From positions 6,160,312 to 6,224,311 of the forward strand of contig KK106981.1 in assembly GCA_000611775.1 (NCBI GenBank): a DNA stretch of 64,000 nucleotides. Reading direction: 5' to 3'. Numbering within the stretch: the first letter of the stretch is position 1; each line of letters begins with the position of its first letter. The translations under genes were made by a program, and so were the position numbers. Of the stretch, positions 32,608-43,913 are shown piece after piece. This DNA is from Umbilicaria muhlenbergii. Lineage: Eukaryota > Ascomycota > Lecanoromycetes > Umbilicariales > Umbilicariaceae. The notes below the pieces were generated by a model. The model was given only the letters and a program-made list of their open reading frames with translations, ran no database searches and had not been told where the DNA came from.

Positions 32608-35600
32608 CAGCACGCCAGAAAATCGTCGACGAGGAACAGGGCCCGCAACCGTACTTCGGCCTTCGCGAAAAACCTGTGCAGACAGAGACCGATGACGTGC
32701 GCGCAACTCAAAGAGCCAATGTGAAAGACATCCACATAAGACGTTCTAGAAGAGCTATTGCTGAGGATGATGGAGACAACCCTATTATACTAACGACTAG
32801 CCCAAGTGAAGCGGAGGACGATGGTAAATATCAATCTGCCTATGCTCATTGGAGGTTTGTTCCGCCGCCTTATGCCTATTTGCAAATCACTGCATGCTCA
32901 ATTTGATGCAGACACATGAAAGGCGATGAGTTCAGCTTTGACGGGTTCAAGGCCAGCTCCCTTTGTAACACCACTGTCTACTCAGCTAATCTCGCAGCAG
33001 ATTCTGGCTCTTCAGACACCTGGCTTGGATGGTGATGACATAACTCTTATCTCCCGCGTACTAGACAAGTGGGGTTCTCAAAACGAGAAAAAAGGGGTAG
33101 ATGGCTGCTTTTTGCAGGCCGGTGCCGTTCATTACGACGGCTTTGACCTCTCCCGTCAGAGCGGTGGCAACAAGTCTGCCACCTTCTTCTGCCTGCCTTA
33201 TTTTTCTATCGATACGCCCACTCACATAGATCGTCAAAGAGCAAACGATAAGTCTCTGCATCCTGTCCGGACGCTGCTACAATGGCGATATCACTCAATT
33301 CCATTCAGAGATCGAGACAATCAGACAACGAAGCCGTGCAAAGGAGGGGTTTTGCGTGTACCCCAAATATGGGGTCTTATTGTTAATTCTAGTATGTTTT
33401 TGGTCTTGCAGACGCTTCAGTAACTTGAGCTGACAAGGTGTACTTGTGTGTTAGAACACATCATTACTGCAGCACCATTTCATCTTGCTAATCTTCAAGG
33501 GACGGCTCTTAGGATGGAAGCGGATAGTCACCATGCAGGATCTCCTTTGATACAATTCATCAGTATTGATGGAATCTCTCACTATTTTCCGGATGAACAG
33601 TGTATGACATGGTTTGTAAGTTCTGTCGTTGTTCACTCAACTCTTGATCCACATACACTCTTATTCTGCGACTGCAGCAGGATGTCTCTAGAGTTTTTAT
33701 CTCAGCAGTACAGCGCTGATGTTCAACGCTCTTCTAGGAGATGATGGAGAAAGTTCAATCCACATTTGACAGACCCATAGACCTCACAAATTTCAACTTC
33801 TTTGCTGAAGTTACGTGGCCCACAGACGAGGTCGACTTAATCACTAGCTGGTCAGCAGTTATGGCTTCAGAGGATCGATTGCATGTCGTTTTACAGATGA
33901 AGAGCAAAGAATGGGAAGGAGATCAACGAAATATACGTACAAGGGACCGGAAAAACCACTACCTGCGTGAGCGGCCTTACCCAACATTAGGCTCTATACA
34001 ACACTTTGGACGACGATCATCTAGGCCGTTACCTGTGCGTGTGCTTCAGCCCGACCGACTGAGTACTAAACAAAGCGGGCGAACCGAAACTAGTGTTATA
34101 GTGTACGATGACTCATTAGAGTTGTCAGACACGTTTTCGTCTCCCTCACCCGGCAGATCCTCTGAAAGTGGGAACTCAGACTTCGGTTCCGAAAATGAAG
34201 GGAGAAAGCCCTCAGATGTGATGAGTTATCCGCTGAATCAATCACTTCTAGAAAAGCAACATAGTAATCAGTACATGGAAGCTCAACTTGCTCTAGTCCC
34301 TTTCGATGTACATCAGGATCTTCCGAGGCACGAGGATACTGCGGCGTTCTCTGAGGAGCCGCTCAGACTGACCGAGCGGACTTTTCGCGAATCACAAATC
34401 ACAGTAATTCCGGAGGCTTCAAGCGCTTACAAAGCATTCTTCAACGGCGAGAAGCTAGCCAGTCCTGGGTCATACAGACCAAGATATTTGATGAAAAATC
34501 GCGTTCGATCAGAACATGCTTCTGATCGAGGATGCTCTGGATCGAAATTCTTCGAAGAAAGTAGACTCGTTCATAGAGACGGCAATCCCCCTCAGAATCA
34601 TAGACGACGAGACCTCCGTCTGATTTCCAGGACCATGAGGCATAAATCGGAGGACAACGTATTTGATAGAAAGAGGTATACTTATCAAAGCCAACGATAC
34701 ATAGAAGACGCGGAAGATCATAGTATATACTATATTCCAAGCAGATCTCCGACTCCCTCTCATACTGAGTCAGCTACCTCACGATCAGTGTCCATCAGAT
34801 CAACACCTGGTACCCATGGCAAGACAAAGAGGGCAGAAATTGCCGAGGCAGCTGCCGGAGGCACAGAGAAAGCGACGAGGACCTATCAAGACAACGCAGA
34901 TGTTGATGTGCTAGAGACTCCATTCACAAGTCAAGAAATCGAAGTCCCGCCAGTTTTTACATGGCCCACTGAATCACGTAACTTCCCGTGGGAACCCAGC
35001 CTTTGGATGAATCGCGATGAAGTTTTGGAAAACATTGTGAATGAACTAAGCAGAAGTCTTTCTAGGAGTACGCACGAGCGAGCAGCTTATCTATCTATTG
35101 CTGCATGTACACAGCAAGATGCAGAAGTTTTCACTCATTCAACTCACAATACCAGCAAGTTATTGAAGAGCAAGCAAAGATTTATGGAGAGGGCAAATCG
35201 CCTCTCAAATTTCTTTCTTCCCACATATTATGCGTCCAGCATTACCGGCAAATACTGGGGTTCAATGCTATCTCTGCTTATTGTATGTATACCCTCCGCA
35301 ACCTAGGTTCTCTAACATTGATTGTGCATTTAGTTGAGTGATGAAGCGTGGGGCGTTGAGCTAATCAAACAATGCTCTCGGCAACTAAAAAACCTCCTAG
35401 AGGTCGCAGAAGAAATACGAAACGGAGTAAGGGGCAGCATTAGTTTGCAAGCCTCACCCTATCGCATTCCGGCGGCGCTGGTCAAGGCCTACCGGAGTAT
35501 TGTGATGTTACTCATCACCGCCGTAACTCATCTACGAAAGCTCGCCACCACATCTTTGCCAAAGCTTTCGCTGAAGTGGCCCATACAGGAATACAAAGAA

Positions 35601-36482
35601 GAAATAGAAGACGTGGGTACTGATTGCTTGCGAATGATGCAAGAGGGAAAGGATCAGCTGATGCGGATGATTCACACAAGAGACTTTACGGGCAGTATTA
35701 GTTACGAGCCCGTTAGCACTGAAGCGATGGTGGCGAAGGTGATGGAAAATGCCCTACAGGGGACCTCAGCACCGCAATATCCTGATCTTTCCGAGGCTTA
35801 CACCAACTTTGTCATGGATTTGGTAAGCGAGACCTTGCCCTGTTCGCAGCACTGGGCATGGGCGCTGACACCTTGAGCTCGTAGGAACTTCTAGTCCGTG
35901 AAAAGCCCAAACGACGGTTACTTAAAGATATACATAACACAATAGAGCAGCTCGAGGTGATCGATCTTGTTCTACTGGATCAGAAAAAAGCATTATTAGA
36001 CTACCTGAATCTGCTAGAAGGTTCTAAAACCGTAACTAATCCCCTCCTATCGTCTGTGACTGTACGAAACATCGAGAATGCCGAAGCAAGAAGACAACAT
36101 TTCCTTGAACTAAAGTGGCGAGCCTCTGATCTTGCCCGGCAGGTATGCCCCATTTAAGAAAACGTCTTGATGCACTATGTACTAAGTAGCCGCCCAGCTC
36201 GTGCAAAGTTTGGAAGTCTTGAATGATGATCACGGCAAAGCAATCCTCGTCTTCACGATAGTCACGATTGTCTTCCTTCCGATGTCGTTCGTAACAAGCC
36301 TCCTGGGAATGAACACCAGCGATATTCGAAACATGAACAGTGATGAAAAGCTGTTTTGGGCAATCGCCATGCCTCTCACAGTATCTGTCACTGTCATAGC
36401 GCTAGGGGTGGGCTTCCAAGAAACCCTCCGGCAGCGCCTTGAGAATCTATTTTCTAGAAGTGAAAAGAGGAAGATCTTTTAA

Positions 36483-36856
36483 AGCAAGCATGGTGGAGCG
36501 ACCCCTGTGAGCTTCTTTATGAAACACCGACTGGCATGCGTGCCCGCACCATAATATCAAACCGGCGAATCATCATGCAGTCTATAAGATTTAAGTGATC
36601 CAAGCGGACTCATTTAATCTCATCGCTAATATAAACAACGCCTCTGCAACACATTTGCAAGCGGTCTACATCTTTCAATAGGATATGAAATTGAGAAGAG
36701 TCGGAAATAGGAACGGGAAACATGCTCAAACATAACCCGCCATAAGGGATTCGAGGAAAACTAAACGCCACTGGGCACGCTTCGCTGAACCACACTGAGC
36801 AGCTATCGTGCAACTTGTTCATCACGGCACAATCAACTCCCTCTTATCTGTCACCT
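36483..36856. other. Intergenic, convergent 3' flanks
   Basis: Between the CorA-like gene and the minus-strand GSRHG-repeat gene. Nothing recognisable. Confidence 0.35.
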
Positions 36857-37459
36857 CTATCCCCAGTGTGGTCTCCCATATCCCCTTCTTTCCATACGCT
36901 CGCCCTCAAACCCACCATGACTTCGTCCATAGCTCGGTGCATGTTGACTCCCGCCATGTCTACTTCCACCAGCAGCGCCTTCGCCACGATGACTCGCTCG
37001 ACCGCTTCCACCGTGTCTGCTCCCACCGTGCCTGCTCCCGCCGTACCTGCTTCCGTCGTGCCTGCTCCCGCCGTGTCTGCTCCCGTCGTGCCTGCTCCCG
37101 CCGTGCCTGCTTTCGCCGTGCCTGCTTCCACCATGTCTGCTTTCGCCGTGCCTGCTTCGGCCATGATGACTAGCTCGACCACTTCCACCGTGCCTACTCC
37201 CGCCATGTCCATCCTCGTCGTACTCACCCCGGCCGTCGTCCTGAATATAATACGGATCACCCCGGCTGTCGTCCTGAATATAATATGGATCATTCTCCGG
37301 GCCCCGTACTCTTTCAAACCCTCGGTCGCGTCCACTACGTGCACGATCAGCAAGCTCCAGTTCCCAGCGCCGATCGTTGTCCAACTGCCGAATGCGCGCT
37401 CGCAGCATCCTGTTGTGAGGGGTATTCCTCATTCGGAGGTTGGATTGGCCGGAGCCCAT
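36857..37459 (-). CDS. Low-complexity protein with GSRHG repeats
   Basis: Minus-strand frame; I choose the Met at 37459 (MGSGQSNLRMRNTPHNRMLR), which gives 200 residues, since the extension upstream to 37537 is unlike protein. The N-terminal about 70 residues include a charged helix (MLRARIRQLDNDRRWELELA) that could be a coiled coil. Two copies of DPYYIQDDSRG/DGRG follow, then about 15 tandem five-residue units (GSRHG, with E, D or G at variable positions), and a Gly/Arg-rich tail. The repeat is a 15-bp coding minisatellite. The MGSGQS start might be N-myristoylated (Gly-2), an inference. The plus strand also has a long open frame here (Ala/Pro/Val-rich), so the true strand is not certain. 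Function unknown. Confidence 0.55.
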   Translation of the reverse strand: MGSGQSNLRMRNTPHNRMLRARIRQLDNDRRWELELADRARSGRDRGFERVRGPENDPYYIQDDSRGDPYYIQDDGRGEYDEDGHGGSRHGGSGRASHHGRSRHGESRHGGSRHGESRHGGSRHDGSRHGGSRHDGSRYGGSRHGGSRHGGSGRASHRGEGAAGGSRHGGSQHAPSYGRSHGGFEGERMERRGYGRPHWG

Positions 37460-38420
37460 TTGTGCGGTGTATTGTATTTTTGTGTTGGAGTGCCAGTTGT
37501 AGATAATGTTTAATTGGGAGATGGATAAGAATCTCACAGATCGTCAGGGAGGATAAATAAGAAAAGAAGAGGAAAAGGTGGTGGTTGCGAAGGCAGGTTG
37601 ACTTATAGACTAACAGAGTGCATGAGTCCTTGATAGACCATGACTCAGAGACCGCATTCATTCACCATCAAGATGTCCGCGTCTCAGGGCTGCGGCCTGT
37701 AAAGGCATGCTGTAAGAAGAGGAATGATGATAATAGCAGAATAAAAGAAAAGCCACAAGACAAAACCCCACAACCCAGCAACCCCCGCCCTGGTCGCTGC
37801 AAACCGCACACCGCCCACCTCCCGCCCCGCCCAACCCACCGCCAACCATATCCAGAAATACCCCCTCCCACCCCAAGTCCCGATCCCAACCAACACAACC
37901 AGCTCCAAAGCCCAGTCGGAAGCACAAAATCCAATTCAGCAGACAAACCACAGGGCATACAGTCCAGGCGACCCCCGCGCTCAGTAACCGAACAAGAATA
38001 ATGTACCTGAAATAGTCAGAAAATCATGACTGACAAGACCACAGACATCCGAGCATGAGGAGTTTTCAGGGGTCTCACAACCCCTTTGGATGATAGTAAT
38101 CTCGGGGCCGGGTCAGGGCGTGACTCTCTCATTGTCCTTGGGAGTTGGATCTCTGGACTTGGTGGACGAAGGACTGGATGCAATAGCGGAACAAGAACAG
38201 AAGAAGAGCAGATAACGAGTAGAAGAGATAGCAAAACCAGAGGCACACAGCTGATTCCCAACAGCACGTTTCCTCTATCCACAACCAATCCCATACTCCC
38301 CCCCCAAAAAGGCAAACGCCCATGTAAATGCCCCACCACCCCTCCAAAAGACGCCCGCAAATGCCACCCCACCCATCTCCTGTACCACCTCCTACCACCC
38401 CTCTTCCACCCACCCCGCCC
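37460..38420. other. Gene-less stretch upstream of the GSRHG gene and downstream of RPC2
   Basis: No supported gene. C-rich, then A/G-rich stretches (37740-38000 and 38180-38420) generate open frames on both strands by composition only. Confidence 0.4.
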
Positions 38421-41400
38421 TCAAGCCGGAAACTCATCCTCCAACGTCAACCTCGCCATAACATTCATACTCAGCAACTCCTGCATGAGCAACTTCGCCG
38501 CATAAGGAATCGTCATCTTGACGACCCCCTTCGTACTCTTGCACGTCTGGCACCACCCGTGATACCCCATCAACCCGCATTTCTCGCAGACATCCACCTG
38601 ATGCGCATCACTACTCAGCATCAACCTCTCCAACAACAGCTGACTAGCACCATACGCGATCAAACAATCCCGCTCCATCTCCCCCAGCCGGAGCCCACCG
38701 TCCCGAGACCGACCTTCAGTGGGTTGGCGGGTAAGAATGGCCCGTGGACCCCGAGACCGTGAGTGCATCTTATCCTGAACCATATGCTTAAGTTTCTGGT
38801 AGTAGATCGGACCGAAAAAGACATAAGCCGGTAAACTCTCGCCCGTAATGCCGCTGGTGACGAAGTCCTTGCCGGAATAATCGAAGCCCTTCTCGATGAG
38901 GACTTCGGCCATATCCTCGACCTTGCTGCCCCCGAACGCGGTTCCGTACTGCAGGTTGCCAGACATGACGCCCGCCTTGCCGGAGACGAGCTCCAGCATT
39001 TTGCCGACGGTCATACGGGAGGGGAAACCGTGGGGGTTCATGATGATGTCGGGACAGACGCCCTGGTCGTTGAAAGGCATGTCGGCTTGGTTGGCAATGA
39101 TACCCACGACACCTTTCTGGCCGTGCCGGGAGGAGAATTTGTCGCCCACTTCTGGGCGTCTGGTCTGCCTCGTCTGCACCTTGAGCAGCTTGTAGTCGGA
39201 CTCAGTGACGGATATCATTACTTTGTCGATGTAGCTCGGATCCGGAAGACGGTAGGTCATTGGCGTGTCTCGAAATTCGTTACTTCCGTAGTCAGAACCA
39301 AGTCCGCTGGCGGCTGTATTGAGGGGGGTCTGCTTGTTGATGTAAACTTCGCCCGCGCTGACTTTCTCACCAACTTGAGCCAGGCCATGATGATCGAGGA
39401 GGGCGTGCTTTTTGATGGGCGCACCATTTTCTTCGTGGCGATCACCTACACGGTCTTCGGTACCATTAGGGTATTTACGCAGAGTGGTAGCGTACTTCCT
39501 GAAGACTTGGCAACGGCCAAAACCGCGGTCGCAAGATGCTTTGTTGAGAACAAGGGCGTCCTCGATATCGTAGCCCGAATAACTCATGACGGCAACAGTG
39601 GCGTTTTGTCCGGCCGGTAATTTGTCATACTTGATCAACTCTATCGTCCGTGTCTTGACCATTGGTTTCTGTGGATATACCATAAGATATAACAAGGTGT
39701 CGATACGTAGAAACTGGTTCTGTGCAATGGCGCCTATGGCTTGCTTGCCCATAGCACATTGGTAGGTGTTTCGAGGTGATTGATTGTGGTGCGGATAAGG
39801 GATAAGGCCAGCAACAGCTCCCAAGATGGTGAAAGGTTCGATCTCCAAATGAGTTGTCGTCTCGTTGATCTCATGCTCGTACACAGCAATATTAGAGTCG
39901 TTTTCCTCATTGACGTCCAGATATTCGACAAGACCACGAGCGAGGAAGTCGTCAAACTCCATTGTCCCATTCCGCATCGATTTCAGATGCCTAGATGTGA
40001 CCTTTGACTTGGATTTCTCGACAACGATGAGTGGCCGGCAGATGCGTCCTTCATCTGTGGCAATGTGCACTGCGTTGTGGTGATGATTGATAAATATGCT
40101 AACAAACTCGGAGACACGACCCATACGACGAAGCCTCCGGAAGCCGTTGAGGAACTGTTTGGGTTGGCGGGTCAACGCTATTGGCGTGCCGTTGGTGAAG
40201 ATAATATATGCACCATCTCCATATAGATCCTTGCCATTGACCGCAGCTATATCGAGTGCTCCAAGGACGAACACTAACTTTCGGACCGGTGCTTCTTCGT
40301 CGTCCGTAGTGATATGCGTCATCAAAGCCAAGTTCTTGACAAGACCGCAGGCCTCTCCTTCAGGGGTGTCGGAGGGACAAAGCATTCCGAATTGTGATGG
40401 CTGCAAAGCTCGAGGACCACTGACTTTACGGGTCTTTTCGAACTGACTGGTGATCCTAGTCATCATGCCTAACGCGCTGATGTAGCTAAGTCGACTTAAT
40501 ACATGCGTAACACCTGCCCGCTCCATCCTGAACCGTTTCAAATTCCAGTTCCCGGTAGAAATGGCTCGATTCATGCCCTGGGTGATGTGATTTCCATGAA
40601 CCTGCATGACCGAGTAGGCATCGAACTCTTCGGTTCGGACGGGTTTCTTCAGGACCTTGTCGATATTGAGCTTGATATCGTGGTTAAACTTCTTGAAAAG
40701 ATCCTCAAAAAGCAAGGATAGAAGCTGTCCAGCCAGCTCCAATCGTTTGTTTCCGACGTAATCCCTATCATCAACCAAGCTGGGATCATGACTCGCCATA
40801 AGAACCCTCCGGACCATGAACGCGACGTACAGGGCTTTGGGCCGGAAGTTGAGCCCCTGGACTGGGACATGGGTGATGATGACCGAAGCTATAGCTTCTA
40901 GTGCTTCTTGTGCATGATTTCTTCGTGGCATACCAAAACCAATTGGTTTCCTGGTGATTTTGATCCGAGCACCAAGGTACTCCAATGCCTGTTGCTGTGT
41001 GTACACACCAAGCTTGGCACACTCCTCGAAATTGACAGAGAATTGATCCTGGTAGATGGCGTCTGTACCGGCAACCAGAAACAGTATCTCATGATCTGAA
41101 TCAACACCCATGGCCTTAAACATGAGTACAATTGGAATGTCTTCGTTCAGAACGTTGTGCTTTAGATATATTCGGTCTTTCTTCAGCAGAACGTAACTTT
41201 TCGACTTTCGTTCGTGGGTTGAACTACAGAGAAGTCAGTAATTGGATGGAAGCCATGGTCATTATCCCATCGGTACCTGGTAACGGATGCCTGCACAATG
41301 TCTTTCTTAGGCTCCGCCTCTACGATCACTCGATTCTTGCTCAACTGCTCCTGGACCAGAATAACCTTTTCCGTACCGTTGACAACGAAATATCCTCCCG

Positions 41401-42277
41401 GATCAAGAGCGCATTCGTTCAAGACCCCCATGTCCCTTTCGCTCTTGCTCGATAGCACGCATTTCGAGCTTCGAAGCATAATTGGCAGGCGACCGATGGT
41501 GATTCCTTTTCTTCTGATCCTGCTTTTCCCCCGTGAATATTCCAAGTCGACCATGATCGGCGCCGCATATGTCATGTCACGGAGCCGGCACTCATTCGGC
41601 GTAACTGTAGATTGCCATTCATGCCGAGAGTTCTCGATCATCCCTTCGTCGAGACGGCAGGGCTTTCCTACGTAGATATCTGTGTAAATGAGGTAGAAGT
41701 CTGGAGACACATCACTAAGGATTTTCTGATTCGCCTTGACAATCTTCTTGAGTTCGACTTCGACGAAGAAATTGAAAGAATCAATGTGTTGCTTGACTAG
41801 TCCTTTGACTTTGAGGAAAGCTGGCAGGAGGTTCCATTTGTCCTATGTTGCATCAGTACAGACTTAGCCAGTACTATCATTGCCTCTGTGTACTCTACCT
41901 TGGCGGTATTGATAGGTTCGGTCAAGGACTTGCCACCATAGAATGGTTCGAGTAGAGCATCGAAACCCTAGATGAAACATCAGAGGCAAGCAACCGTGAG
42001 CACGGTAAGAGGTTTCGTACGTCATCTTGACCGGTCCTCTTTGGTTTGGGCTTCTCCTGTTGGTCGGGTGTATTTGTTGACGCTTCATCTTGAGTGGCTG
42101 TCTTTTTGGACTTGCTTTCTGGTTTTGTCCTCTTCCTTGGAGGTTTCGCCGTTGGCTACGTGGGAGCATCAGTGATGTGCCTTCGCGAGAAAGAAGAAAT
42201 GGACCAAGTACCTCTGCAGGAGCCAGGGAGCCCGGTGGGACCTCCACAGGTCCTTGGGGACGCTTGCGTGGAGGCAT
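38421..42277 (-). CDS. RPC2: RNA polymerase III second-largest subunit
   Basis: Catalytic beta-like subunit (yeast Ret1/C128) that transcribes tRNA, 5S and U6 genes. Minus-strand exons 42277-42212, 42155-42021, 41967-41899, 41842-41277 and 41223-38421 join in frame for about 1,212 residues. Diagnostic Pol III sequence includes [20 protein letters not shown], then [20 protein letters not shown]-like and [20 protein letters not shown]. Conserved polymerase motifs are [46 protein letters not shown] and [14 protein letters not shown]. The C-terminal zinc site is CEKCG...WCQTCK. The first two exons encode a basic Pro/Lys-rich leader of about 65 residues ([20 protein letters not shown]), longer than in yeast. 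It differs from Rpb2 (Pol II) by the KMGV-like FKAMGVDSD region and the Pol III-type N-terminus. Confidence 0.96.
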
Positions 42278-43913
42278 GCTGATTACTTCGTGGTTGCCCA
42301 CGACTGAAGCATCGAATTTGGCCCCAATCAGAAAGTTGTTCCGCATGTCGCATGAGTTATTCCGGTGAACCAATCCGGTGTCGTCGTCACTGTCCCGTGT
42401 GCCACTGACGGCAGGTACCGGGACGATTCCGCAGCGCTACTCAGCGCTACTCAGCCTACTCCGCTACCTATCGGAGTAAGGTACCTTACGGTACCCGTGC
42501 TACCTCCTCTAGAGCCTAAGGTAAGGTAGAACCGCTGTGTCGGCTAAAGAAGACGCCGAACTAGCGCGATAGGTGGACCCCTAAAAGGCCAACCTCACCG
42601 CCGTTTGTGTGTGGGGTCGCCAGCTCTCGGCCTCGCCTCCGTGCCTCCGGATTATTATCGACTATCTATGGCACAGCAAAGGTATCCGCGCGTTGTAACA
42701 AGCGGATTCGTGTGTGAACAGACAGCCCCGTCTCACCAGCTCTCTCATGTAACCGTTCAGGCAGACATACATGCGGCACTTGTCTACCGCACATATGGCA
42801 TGGGGGGACGGACCCTGATCGTATCTCAGGGGGTGGGGGTTCCTGCCCCTACAACCAATCCTCACGAACATCTTTGTGTACCTCTACTTCAATGCTTGTG
42901 CCGCGAAAATTGAAGGCTATCGCGCAAGCCTATCATGAGCTTGGTCGAGCCAAAGGAATGATACACCATCGACCTCACGCTGTGTGGTGTTCCTGTGTGG
43001 TGTGCGCCTTCAGGTAACAACAATCGGCCCACTCAGATAAAGTGGGTGTTATTTGCGGCGGCGCCTCAAAGCGGAGGCGAATTATCCGTACCCATGTGGG
43101 ATGGGGGCAGGGAATACAAGGAAGTTGATCCTGGTGTGGGCTGGATCGGTATGATACCATGTCCCCCGACCTCGTGCAACGAAATCAAGTCCAAAAAGGA
43201 CTCCCCAAGTTTGGGAACGGGGCGTGGAATCCGGGGTAGACGAGACAATCTCATTCTTCTTTATCGAAAGCGACACGCATACCACGCCACAGTGGAATTG
43301 CGCTGTCTTCTGACTGATGAAAGGGTTGGGAGGCCCTTTCGGAAGGTTAAATTGCTAGGACGCCCACTGCTTAGCTCTGCAGACCAGGCGGCCCAAAGCG
43401 CCAAAGATCGACGTGCAGTTCGGTGTACCCTGCTCGCTGTGCGTGCTACCTCGTACTGCCCTTGAAACCCACCTCCACCTCGTTCTTGTTGTGCGGCGAC
43501 TTCATGCTCTCCATCTTCGCCACCGCTTAGATCCACCTCTGTATTTGTACCATGGACACCTTCACATAGCTGACGTATTTATACCATTCTGGGGAGAACT
43601 TTGCACGTGTGCAGGTGCCCGCGAAAGACGCCAGACTGCAGGGGTTCGCAGGTCGAGCCGATGCAAACTGGGCCTTGGTCTTGAGGCCATTGCTGCACCA
43701 CAGAGCCCATTCGAAGGCACCAGCCTTCCATCATCGATCGTGAGTACCAGGAGATACTGCTACCTGCTTCTGACTTGTCCCTTCTGGGCTGTGCTATATC
43801 TCCCTTCAACGCCTTGCTGCATCCTCACCGCCCGACTCCACTTCGGGAGCCCTGATGACTCGACCTAGAATCCATCAAGAAGCTGACTTCATCGGACGCA
43901 TTGACAGATCACT
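42278..43913. other. Divergent intergenic region of RPC2 and the Pumilio gene
   Basis: No supported gene. Near RPC2 are direct repeats (GCGCTACTCA twice at 42434-42453) and the palindrome TAAGGTACCTTA at 42477-42488. Open frames at 42605-43868 look accidental; part of 43400-43913 is probably the long 5' UTR of the Pumilio gene. Confidence 0.4.

Larger units (their letters stand above)
31340..32612. repeat. 5-bp target-site duplication CAGCA flanking the TRIM
   Basis: The host bases CAGCA at 31340-31344 are repeated at 32608-32612, directly outside the two LTRs. A 5-bp duplication is normal for LTR-element integration and fixes the element's boundaries exactly. Confidence 0.9.
31072..36482 (+). 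pseudogene. CorA-like (GMN-motif) membrane protein gene split by an LTR element
   Basis: A large multi-exon host gene. The first exon (31072-31344) encodes MEHHKGGRFILPTAPSPPMS... and is interrupted by the TRIM. The same reading continues beyond the element from 32613 (RQKIVDEEQGPQPYFGLREK). Later exons are about 32923-33391, 33455-33615, 33738-35282, 35334-35822, 35885-36142 and 36198-36482; all joins from 33391 on keep frame. The join near 32850-32930 is unresolved. The C-terminus is CorA-like: a coiled-coil stretch (ELKWRASDLARQ, LVQSLEVLNDDHGKAI), TM1 (FTIVTIVFLPMSFVTSLL), the signature GMNTSD, and TM2 (LFWAIAMPLTVSVTVIALGV). CorA proteins are Mg2+ channels; fungal relatives with long N-terminal domains have unknown roles. 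Exon 33738-35282 is a long disordered insert. The gene is probably inactive in this strain because of the insertion, unless the element is spliced out. Confidence 0.75.

Noticed and set aside
37618-38505. Pro-rich frames on both strands near the RPC2 3' end
   Set aside because: They arise from C-rich and A/G-rich low-complexity DNA; the RPC2 stop and 3' UTR explain the region.
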